Positions 57,743 to 64,000 of a DNA stretch of 64,000 nucleotides are shown piece by piece (positions within the stretch are counted from its first letter, which is position 1; each line of letters opens with the position of its first letter). Made by a program: the position numbers and the translations under genes. Under the pieces are notes generated by a model, which saw only the letters and a list, made by a program, of their open reading frames with translations, was not told the origin of the DNA and did not search any database. Source of the stretch: Mucilaginibacter corticis (GTDB lineage Bacteria; Bacteroidota; Bacteroidia; Sphingobacteriales; Sphingobacteriaceae); the NCBI RefSeq assembly GCF_007558865.1, contig NZ_VLPK01000001.1:1612001-1676000 (forward strand), in the 5' to 3' direction.

Positions 57743-57816
57743 GTGTCATCCTGAGCCTGTCGAAGGGTGAGCGTAAAGGCCTTTGCCCTCATGCTTCGAG
57801 GGCCTCAGCATGACAT
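57743..57816. repeat. TGTCAT-ended inverted repeat at a divergent gene pair
   Basis: Second copy of the element at 12527-12600, with ends GTGTCATCCTGAGCCTGTCG and CTCAGCATGACAT and the shared centre GCGTAAAGGCC-TTGCCC. It lies between the divergent 559-residue gene and the sialidase-like gene. Confidence 0.75.
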
Positions 57817-57870
57817 CCATCCCTCGTACTCTCAACAAAACTCCGTAATATTGGGTACCAAATCCACTCC

Positions 57871-59055
57871 ATGAAAACGTTCGAACTGACCGTGTTGCCG
57901 CTGCTATTATTTTTTGCGATAAGCAGCCAGGCGCAAACTACTAAACCTTCAATTGGCGGTATCCGTATAGCCTGGGATAATAGTACGCTGAGGAAAGTAT
58001 CGGCTGCCGGCGGTGGTTACGCGCGAATGATAAAACTGGATGATGGATCATTGATATGTGTTTATGAGGCCGCCGGAAGTACGGTTTGTGTCAAGAGTAC
58101 TGATGATGCAGGGACATGGTCGCAGCCAACGGTAATTGCTCCAAGAACTGACGGTGTGAGCATGGCCGTACCTGATATATTGCAGCTTAAGGATCACTCC
58201 TTGCTTGTCGGCTACAACCCGAGGCCACGCGGTAATGATACTTCCAAACACTTCGCCATAAAAACAAAAAAGAGTTATGACGGCGGCCAAACCTGGACCG
58301 ACGAACGAACACTTTACCAGGCCGATTCAAAATTTGAGAATGGGTGCTGGGAGCCATCGGCCATACAATTACCTAACGGGGATATCGAGCTGTTTTTTGC
58401 AAATGAAAATCCTTACCGGCAATCAAACGAGCAATGTATCTCTATGGTAAAATCAAAGGACGGCGGCCTTACATGGTCGGCAGCCAAAACAACCAGTTTC
58501 AGGCCGCATTCGCGGGATGGTATGCCGGTACCTTTTTTACTGCAGAATGGTAAGGAGATGGTTTATTCGATAGAAGACAATGGCTTCAAAAACTTTAAGC
58601 CTACCATCATCCGCAGTACCTTAAAAGACGATTGGGCAAAACTTGTAGGTGCCGGTGATGCAAACCGCAACTTTGCACTTGCCGATAAAGTGCCGGATAG
58701 CTTGTACCTGGGCGCGCCTTATCTGCGGCAGCTAAAAACCGGCGAAACTATCCTTTCATACCAGGGCACCGAGGACCGCATCAATAACATGAACCATAGC
58801 GAAATGAAGGTGGTAATTGGTGACAGCGAGGCCCGTAATTTTGGCCACAAAACAGTGCCGTTTGATATTGCAGGCGATAAGTCGGGGTTGTGGAATAGCC
58901 TTAGCGTGTTGGATGATAACACCATTATAGCACTAACCAGTACAAGCAGTTTTTCTGATCATCATGTGGCAGAGGTTTGGATGATCAAAGGCCATGTTAT
59001 ACGGGAGCCATCTGTCAAAACATCGCATACAAACACAAAAGGTAAACAAAACTAA
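57871..59055 (+). CDS. BNR-repeat sialidase-like exo-glycosidase
   Basis: The 394-residue secreted protein (signal MKTFELTVLPLLLFFAISSQ) has a six-bladed beta-propeller with Asp boxes: STDDAGTW near 76, SYDGGQTW near 136 and SKDGGLTW near 196. The arginine in GGIRIAW is too far from a canonical FRIP motif to be sure of sialidase activity, so a different exo-glycosidase of the same fold is possible. It runs rightwards with the GH5-like gene 132 bp later and faces the 559-residue gene across a repeat. Confidence 0.82.
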   Translation: MKTFELTVLPLLLFFAISSQAQTTKPSIGGIRIAWDNSTLRKVSAAGGGYARMIKLDDGSLICVYEAAGSTVCVKSTDDAGTWSQPTVIAPRTDGVSMAVPDILQLKDHSLLVGYNPRPRGNDTSKHFAIKTKKSYDGGQTWTDERTLYQADSKFENGCWEPSAIQLPNGDIELFFANENPYRQSNEQCISMVKSKDGGLTWSAAKTTSFRPHSRDGMPVPFLLQNGKEMVYSIEDNGFKNFKPTIIRSTLKDDWAKLVGAGDANRNFALADKVPDSLYLGAPYLRQLKTGETILSYQGTEDRINNMNHSEMKVVIGDSEARNFGHKTVPFDIAGDKSGLWNSLSVLDDNTIIALTSTSSFSDHHVAEVWMIKGHVIREPSVKTSHTNTKGKQN

Positions 59056-59187
59056 TTCGCTTAAACCAATTTTATTAGCGCACAGGTTTAGGCTACACCG
59101 AAAATATTTCATCAAATGATGCAAATAAACCTTTTACATGGTGCACACTTAAACTATATTAGGGGCCGATAAATAATACCAATTATA

Positions 59188-60270
59188 ATGAAAGCAATAA
59201 AAAGGATAGTATTAACCGGAGCCATGTGCGCAATGGCGGCATTGTCGGTTAACGCGCAGTCAAAAACTGCCGGGGCAGAAAAGATCTGGTCGGCAGCCAA
59301 AGCTAACCAATGGTACAGCCAGCACCCCTGGATAGCCGGGGCTAACTTTATACCCAGCAACGCCATCAACCAGTTAGAAATGTGGCAGGCCGAAACGTTT
59401 GATCTGAAAACCATCGACCGCGAGCTGGGCTACGCCGAAGGCATTGGCTTTAATACCATGCGTGTGTTTTTGCACAGTGTTGCCTACACGCAGGACCCAA
59501 AAGGTTTTAAATCGCGCGTTGCCGAGTTTTTGGCTGTTGCCGATAAGCACCACATTCAGCCTATCCTGGTGTTTTTTGATGATTGCTGGAACAACGACCC
59601 AAAACCGGGCAAACAACCTGCGGTTAAACCAGGTGTACACAACTCAGGCTGGATGCAGGACCCGGGCGTACCGGCGCTTAAAGACCCTAAAGAAATGGGC
59701 ATATTGGAGCATTACGTAAAAGACGTATTAACCACCTTTGCGCACGACAAACGTGTTTTACTGTGGGATCTGTTTAACGAGCCGGGCAACAGCGGTAAAA
59801 AAGAATCGTCATTACCATTGCTGCAAAATGTATTTGCCTGGGCGCATGAGGTACGTCCTGATCAACCGGTGTCGGCTGGTTTATGGGACTGGACATTTGA
59901 GAAGCTGAACACTTACCAGGTTGAAAACTCTGACGTGATCACCTATCATAATTACGACGAAGAGGCAGCACACCTGCGTGTGGTACAACTGTTAAAAACA
60001 CATGGCAAACCATTGATCTGTACTGAATACATGGCGCGCCCGCGTAACAGTACTTTCGGTACGGTAATGCCAATGCTGAAAAGAGAGAATGTTGGCGCTA
60101 TTAACTGGGGCTTTGTAATGGGTAAAACCAATACCATTTATGCATGGGATACCCCGATGCCGGGCGGCGAAGAACCAAAGTTATGGTTCCATGATATCTT
60201 CCGCCAGGATGGTACGCCTTATAAAACTGACGAAACTGACCTGATCAAAAAACTGACATCAGAGAAATAA
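59188..60270 (+). CDS. GH5-like (clan GH-A) glycoside hydrolase
   Basis: The 360-residue secreted enzyme has a signal peptide (to about 24) and a (beta/alpha)8 barrel of clan GH-A. The acid/base Glu is E198 in DLFNEPGNSG and the nucleophile Glu is E280 in LICTEYMARP; SDVITYHNYDEE and AINWGFVMGKTNTIYAW follow in the expected order. It resembles the cellulase or 1,4-beta-xylanase annotations of Bacteroidota. The precise linkage is not readable. A weak hairpin at 60300-60326 may end its transcript. Confidence 0.9.
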   Translation: MKAIKRIVLTGAMCAMAALSVNAQSKTAGAEKIWSAAKANQWYSQHPWIAGANFIPSNAINQLEMWQAETFDLKTIDRELGYAEGIGFNTMRVFLHSVAYTQDPKGFKSRVAEFLAVADKHHIQPILVFFDDCWNNDPKPGKQPAVKPGVHNSGWMQDPGVPALKDPKEMGILEHYVKDVLTTFAHDKRVLLWDLFNEPGNSGKKESSLPLLQNVFAWAHEVRPDQPVSAGLWDWTFEKLNTYQVENSDVITYHNYDEEAAHLRVVQLLKTHGKPLICTEYMARPRNSTFGTVMPMLKRENVGAINWGFVMGKTNTIYAWDTPMPGGEEPKLWFHDIFRQDGTPYKTDETDLIKKLTSEK

Positions 60271-60299
60271 CTGCAGACTACGTTGTCTTTTATTTGCGC

Positions 60300-60326
60300 C
60301 CCTCTTTTGCATTTGCGGAAAGAGGG
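60300..60326 (+). terminator. Possible terminator after the GH5-like gene
   Basis: CCCTCTTT (60300-60307) pairs with AAAGAGGG (60319-60326). The T run that follows is short (ACGTTTGTTT), so efficiency is uncertain. Confidence 0.5.
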
Positions 60327-60351
60327 ACGTTTGTTTCTGATCTCCCTAAAT

Positions 60352-60367
60352 GCTGGCGCAAGTATGC
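60352..60367. repeat. Dispersed repeat GCTGGCGCAAGTATGC, copy 1
   Basis: The same 16 bases occur at 63203-63218, and 15 of them occur inverted at 63306-63320. Here GCAAGT pairs with ACTTGC 9 bases later to make a short hairpin, as expected of a REP-type unit. Confidence 0.7.
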
Positions 60368-60382
60368 CGTGGACTTGCAGGT

Positions 60383-60435
60383 AACAGGTGTACCAAACTG
60401 AATGTGTCCCGGTGATACAGTTTGGTACACCTGTT
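60383..60435. repeat. Perfect 18-bp inverted repeat with a nearby third half-site
   Basis: AACAGGTGTACCAAACTG (60383-60400) is the exact inverted copy of CAGTTTGGTACACCTGTT (60418-60435), with a 17-base spacer. TACAGTTTGGTACAG recurs at about 60488-60502. The set may be a recombination or regulator site, or a degenerate mobile-element end. The rest of 60271-60684 holds two more hairpins and no gene. Confidence 0.8.
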
Positions 60436-60610
60436 TTTGTAAATATCTGATAATTAAAAAACTAATTTTATAAAGTCGATCTCATGGTACAGTTTGGTAC
60501 AGATTTAATGACTTTTTTTGGAAAAAATCAAGGACAAGGAATGACAAAATAGTGCCACCATGTCAAACTAAAATGTTTTAAGCTTTTAGTTTACTGTTGT
60601 TTTTTGGGCG

Positions 60611-60659
60611 CAAGCAGAATGCTTGCCGCATTTTAGGTCGAAGCTGAAAGCTTCGACCA
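60611..60659. repeat. Twin hairpins with GAA loops
   Basis: GCAAGCA-GAA-TGCTTGC (60611-60627) and GGTCGAAGCT-GAA-AGCTTCGACC (60637-60659) are two perfect stems with the same loop, 9 bases apart. Paired mini-hairpins of this type resemble BIME or REP pairs. They lie just after the stop of the minus-strand 60685-61272 gene. Confidence 0.8.
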
Positions 60660-60684
60660 GTATGTGTTGCCAAAATAAAAAAGC

Positions 60685-61272
60685 TTATTTCTTGAAAGAC
60701 ACCATTGAGGAAGCATTGTATAATTCTTTTTCAATATCGATTTTTGTATGTTGACGTGTAAAGTAATATATCTCAACGATGCCCCGGTACTTTTTATTTA
60801 TGGTAACAGCTTTTGCAATTTTATAATCATCCATGTAGAGGTTTGTGCAGTCCATGTAAAATTCGACACCGGCATCGGCATTAAATGGTTTTAATTTTGC
60901 TTTATCGAATAGCATATAGCTATGATTTACGCTGTCGACTCTGTACTTGAAATTAATCATCCATACCGTGTCAGGGTCGTAATTTTTCCAATCCGGCCGT
61001 AGGCCTTTCATAAGAGCTCTATCACTTTCATAAGTGGCAGAATCTCTTTGTATAAACGCAATAGTTATAACAACACTGCTGTCTTTTTTTATAAACGCAA
61101 AGTTAGGGTTGCTTCCAGAAAGGACCTCCTTATTAGGAGCGATACAATTAAAAAAAGTCCAGGGATCCTTTATTTCATTGTAACCTTTTGGGCAAGCAAC
61201 AGTAATAGCTTGCTGTGCCTGGACCGAATTAAATAAAAAGCTTAAAATTAAAATCTGCAGGTAACGGATCAT
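60685..61272 (-). CDS. Hypothetical secreted protein
   Basis: The 195-residue protein has a signal peptide (MIRYLQILILSFLFNSVQAQ) and a mature part of mixed alpha/beta character with CPKGYNEIKDPWTFFNCIAPNK at its start. Two cysteines there could form a disulphide. I do not recognise a domain. It is a single gene between hairpin-rich gaps. Envelope or export location is likely; activity is unknown. Confidence 0.7.
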   Translation of the reverse strand: MIRYLQILILSFLFNSVQAQQAITVACPKGYNEIKDPWTFFNCIAPNKEVLSGSNPNFAFIKKDSSVVITIAFIQRDSATYESDRALMKGLRPDWKNYDPDTVWMINFKYRVDSVNHSYMLFDKAKLKPFNADAGVEFYMDCTNLYMDDYKIAKAVTINKKYRGIVEIYYFTRQHTKIDIEKELYNASSMVSFKK

Positions 61273-61400
61273 ACATAATTGACTGTTTAAAATGTCAACA
61301 TGAAGTTAGCGTTTAAGTTAACATTTCATCAATCACTAAGTTTACATAATAAATTTCAGCTTGCGGTGTACGATATATTGAACTAATCTTAAATCCGTTG

Positions 61401-61424
61401 CTTGTTGGTGACAACACCAACAAG
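61401..61424. repeat. Hairpin CTTGTTGGTG/CACCAACAAG
   Basis: A perfect 10-bp stem around ACAA. Its right half, extended to TGACAACACCAACAAG, recurs near 63180, without the left half. It lies in the 421-bp gap 61273-61693, which has no convincing gene. Confidence 0.65.
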
Positions 61425-61578
61425 GGCGTGAAGTAGACCATGGCCTTGTAACCAGTCGCCGCCCGGATGATCTGCCTGCATTCAATAAAAAGTTGATCGA
61501 AGAAATTGCAGAGGGCTTGCATCATGAGGTATAAGCCCCTAACTCCATGAAGAGAGGATGAATAGCAAATCTTTAATC

Positions 61579-61646
61579 AATAACGAATCATGAATTTTGA
61601 ATACCGAAGAAAAACACTTCGGAATTTAAATTCATGATTCGTTATT
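61579..61646. terminator. Bidirectional hairpin after the second DHFR-family gene
   Basis: Bases 61579-61597 and 61628-61646 form a perfect 19-bp stem (ends AATAACGAATCA and TGATTCGTTATT). An inner CCGAAG/CTTCGG stem sits in the loop. It lies 48 bases after the stop of the minus-strand gene 61694-62287 and could end its transcript. Confidence 0.7.
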
Positions 61647-61693
61647 ATTTTGAAACTGATTATCGTTTTACAGATCATCTGCCATAAAAAACC

Positions 61694-62287
61694 TTATTCG
61701 CCAACAGTACCGGTTTTTACTTCGCCGGCCCGTTTATAATTGGCCATGATCACGCCGCTTGGGGTACTTGTGCTTTCAATCAGGGTAAACGCTGCAGGCA
61801 TAGCGTTATCACTAAACAGCTTTTTGCCTTTCCCCAATATCACCGGGTGAATATTAAGCCAGAATTCGTCCACCAGGTCATGTTGTAAAAGCAACTGTAC
61901 CAATTGGCTGCTGCCCCAGATCTTAATATCCGGTCCGTTTGAATTTTTAAGATCTTTAATAGCTTCTATATTGTTCAGGAACACACAGTTTTGCCAGTCG
62001 GATTGAGTTTTGGTGGTAGATAAAACATATTTTGTAACCTCGTTAACGCCGGGCCAATGTTGGGCATGCTCAGGCCAGTAAGATTCAAAAATGTCAAAGG
62101 TATGCCTGCCCAGTAAAAGGTCGGCGCGCACCAGTTGTTTCTCCATAACTTTCCCGGAAACTTCGTCGTTATAGGTCGCGGTCCAGCCGCCATATTTAAA
62201 GCCTCCTGACGGATCTTCCTGCGGGCCGCCCGGTGCCTGCATTACACCATCTAATGTAATGAATGATAAAACGGTTATTTTTCTCAT
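61694..62287 (-). CDS. Dihydrofolate reductase family protein (RibD C-terminal type), second
   Basis: The 197-residue protein has the RibD_C/DHFR-like fold with LSFITLDGVMQAPGGPQEDP at the N terminus, LLLGRHTFDIFESYWPEHAQ and IKIWGSSQLVQLLLQHDLVDEFWLNI following. It is longer at the N terminus than the copy at 40595-41161 and clearly diverged, so the two are not a recent duplication. Stand-alone members have no proven reaction. It is a single gene followed by a strong hairpin. Confidence 0.88.
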   Translation of the reverse strand: MRKITVLSFITLDGVMQAPGGPQEDPSGGFKYGGWTATYNDEVSGKVMEKQLVRADLLLGRHTFDIFESYWPEHAQHWPGVNEVTKYVLSTTKTQSDWQNCVFLNNIEAIKDLKNSNGPDIKIWGSSQLVQLLLQHDLVDEFWLNIHPVILGKGKKLFSDNAMPAAFTLIESTSTPSGVIMANYKRAGEVKTGTVGE

Positions 62288-62515
62288 CTGATTTTCCTCC
62301 TGTTGTAATTTAGTTGATCAATACAAATCTCTGCAATGATGCCATAAGGCGTACGGTGCATATGCGACTAATAACAGGGTTAAATGCGACAACCAACAAA
62401 AACCAGTAGTTATACCGTGATTAATATTTACTTAATAGTAAATTTTTGCAAACAAAATTACACTGAGATTTTTTTTACTATAAAAAGCATTCATTAACCT
62501 TTGCCATTTCGTCGT

Positions 62516-62728
62516 ATGGAAGTGATTTATAACGACCTTTTAACAAGATTGAAAGATAGAGCCTGCGAGGTTCACCACCAAAAACCACACATCGAATTTA
62601 TAGACAACAGATTAAACCTCTTGTGTTGTTGCGATGATTTTAAACTGGTAGTTTACAAGGAAATAATAGAAGTTCTTAGCCGACATCAAAAGCGAAAGAA
62701 GATAGGAGTTTTGCGAAAGGTTGAATAA
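62516..62728 (+). CDS. Small hypothetical protein
   Basis: 70 residues when started at MEVIYNDLLT; the frame extends five codons upstream to a TTG. It is basic and cysteine-bearing (NLLCCCDDF), with a helical C terminus IIEVLSRHQKRKKIG. The adjacent cysteines could bind metal. No family is recognised and no partner gene is near, so support rests on codon pattern and a clear upstream AT-rich gap. Confidence 0.5.
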   Translation: MEVIYNDLLTRLKDRACEVHHQKPHIEFIDNRLNLLCCCDDFKLVVYKEIIEVLSRHQKRKKIGVLRKVE

Positions 62729-62779
62729 TGACATTTTGAGAATAAGTCATTATACACCAAATAGAGAGCCTACTTAAAT

Positions 62780-62801
62780 GCCCCTGCATTAATGCAGGGG
62801 C
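62780..62801. repeat. Perfect palindrome GCCCCTGCATTAATGCAGGG
   Basis: A 22-bp perfect palindrome centred on ATTAAT, 50 bases after the small gene. There is no T run, so it is more like a protein-binding or cruciform site than a terminator. The surrounding 62729-63353 has an AT-rich stretch and repeats but no convincing gene. Confidence 0.7.
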
Positions 62802-63202
62802 TATGAGCAGAGCAATTAATACCCCTATTAACAACACAAACGCTCATTTTTTTAAGAGGGAAAACAAATATAAGGTTTTAATAATTAACGTACTTTCAAA
62901 ACTAAAAGCTGTTATATATGTTTTGTTAGTTAAAGTAAACTGGGGTTCGTCAAAATCTTCTGTTTTATAGCTGGGCAATCGCTCGGCTATTTTTTTTCTG
63001 ATTTTTTTTTGACTTTAAATCAAAAAGAAAAATAATGCCCCGTCCGTATCGCACATAAGGGGCAATCCCAAGTATTGAACCCGTATTGTGATACGGATTG
63101 AAAATCAAACATAATAATAAACTATTTAATAACTATAGAAAAAACCGTTGGCTGTGGTCTAACACGTATATAGTTACCTGACAACACCAACAAGATGCAA
63201 AG

Positions 63203-63320
63203 GCTGGCGCAAGTATGCAGCGCAGGCCTGTGAGGCGGGGGTACTTGTGTCTTAAATAAATTTTTGGATAAAGGCATAAGTAGCTTTGTACCATTGCCAA
63301 CCCGACATACTTGCGCCAGC
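63203..63320. repeat. Inverted pair of the GCTGGCGCAAGTATG repeat
   Basis: Bases 63203-63217 are the exact inverted copy of 63306-63320, with 88 bases between. The inner part contains a partial match, GCAAGTA facing TACTTGTG. A third copy is at 60352-60367. Confidence 0.75.
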
Positions 63321-63353
63321 TTGAGGTTGATAACGCCGATCACAAGCTGAAAG

Positions 63354-63863
63354 TTATTTAGCTTTTAGAGCTATTGCCCTAAAATATAATACATCGACTA
63401 ACTTGGCTAAGCCAAAGATGCAGACAACTTCAGCAACAAAAAAACTAACATTATAAGATATCCTTATTACTGAACTAAACCAATTAGAAAAAAAGCTTCC
63501 AGGCGCCATTACTGTCCAAGAATATTTTAGCGCTGATGATACAATAAAAGCAATAGCAGAAGCGAGAAATAATTCGCCACTATTCTGTACATCAATGTGT
63601 ATTTTCTTATACTTAGTAGGATCTAAAAGTTTAAAATACGAAAAGCAAACCGATGCTAATGCAATTAACATTCCGAATCCCACATTGCTAAGATTAATGG
63701 TCTTATTGTCAGTACCACTGAAATATATAAACAATGCAATTCCTGAACTAATTGTGAATAGCCAAAAAGTAAAAAACATTAAATACCATGCAAGGGTTTG
63801 AAGCGCACTTCGTTTTGGATTTGCGTCAGGGTGAATATATTTATTTAAGTCTTCAATTTCCAT
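63354..63863 (-). CDS. Hypothetical four-helix membrane protein
   Basis: The 169-residue protein has hydrophobic segments at about 25-47, 58-78, 96-112 and 130-160, with a short charged N terminus (MEIEDLNKYIHPDANPKRSA) and basic tail. I do not recognise the family. It looks like a small inner membrane protein. It is more AT-rich than the genes of the carbohydrate region. Its start lies 137 bp from the window end, where no further gene is seen. Confidence 0.65.
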   Translation of the reverse strand: MEIEDLNKYIHPDANPKRSALQTLAWYLMFFTFWLFTISSGIALFIYFSGTDNKTINLSNVGFGMLIALASVCFSYFKLLDPTKYKKIHIDVQNSGELFLASAIAFIVSSALKYSWTVMAPGSFFSNWFSSVIRISYNVSFFVAEVVCIFGLAKLVDVLYFRAIALKAK

Positions 63864-64000
63864 TTTCGGGTTAAAGTAATTAGGTGTACTGGTTAATTCG
63901 TTTATGGATTAAATATAATAATATTAATTCGTTAGAGATAAGTCAATGAATGTCTCTATAATAATATTATCAGTTGATCAGGTTATGTAGAGATTGCTTC
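63864..64000. other. Right edge, no gene seen
   Basis: AT-rich sequence with ATAATATTA-type repeats (63917-63929 and 63958-63970). It is probably the promoter region of the gene at 63354-63863; any further feature lies beyond the window. Confidence 0.4.

Noticed and set aside
61313..61525. A 70-codon minus-strand frame between 60685-61272 and 61694-62287
   Set aside because: It runs through the CTTGTTGGTG hairpin and shows no domain or signal; treated as chance.
61409..63196. TGACAACACCAACAAG found twice as a possible fifth repeat family
   Set aside because: One shared 16-mer is about what chance gives in 64 kb, and only one copy has the matching hairpin half.

Overview
The window reads as chromosome of a Bacteroidota bacterium, most likely family Sphingobacteriaceae and plausibly Mucilaginibacter or a close relative. 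The genus is inferred from gene content and rRNA character, not from a search. Supporting signs are a SusC/SusD pair, a GLPGLI protein next to an outer membrane barrel, a TonB receptor paired with a DUF4249 lipoprotein, several TAnnTTTG-type -7 elements, and few Shine-Dalgarno sequences before start codons.

Layout. 1-5090: most of one rRNA operon (3' two thirds of 16S, tRNA-Ile(GAU), tRNA-Ala(UGC), 23S, 5S, terminator), followed by a 42-bp tandem repeat. 5446-9720: accessory stretch with a CGNR zinc-finger regulator and a very AT-rich 1022-residue protein joining an HD domain to an Hsp90-type ATPase. 9825-15445: housekeeping and metabolic genes (AI-2E family permease, acyl-ACP desaturase, aldo/keto reductase, ferrochelatase). 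15635-20290: a leftward run with IspH, a CruF-type carotenoid protein, a family 2 glycosyltransferase, two small acyltransferases and an alpha/beta hydrolase; the upstream five genes overlap one another, which suggests one transcript for tailoring a carotenoid or lipid. 20437-26420: a peptide-binding lipoprotein, a REP-associated transposase with its hairpins, and a GLPGLI/outer membrane barrel unit. 27346-35162: DNA repair and core genes (uvrA, ECF sigma factor, nth, recA, map). 35348-42734: a tandem pair of PLC-like phosphodiesterases, a TonB receptor with its DUF4249 lipoprotein, a DHFR-family protein, DoxX and a GlxA-type regulator.

43384-60270 is a carbohydrate-use region. SusC, SusD, a GH2 enzyme and a GH32 enzyme run rightwards. 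After an ArsR/SRPBCC/VOC cassette comes a divergent block: a DUF1080 protein and an unassigned 559-residue secreted protein on the minus strand, and a BNR-repeat sialidase-like protein and a GH5-like enzyme on the plus strand. GH32 points to fructose-containing glycans and GH2 to beta-galactosides or related sugars. No hybrid two-component or anti-sigma regulator is next to the SusCD pair.

60271-64000 is gene-poor and rich in hairpins, with a second DHFR-family protein and three hypothetical genes.

The least expected features are the orphan HD-Hsp90 ATPase, the candidate pigment-tailoring operon, the 559-residue protein, and at least four families of dispersed palindromic repeats. Two of these families sit at characteristic places: C-rich hairpins at gene 3' ends and TGTCAT-ended elements at divergent gene starts. 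I saw no CRISPR array, prophage, conjugative module or intact multi-gene defence island.
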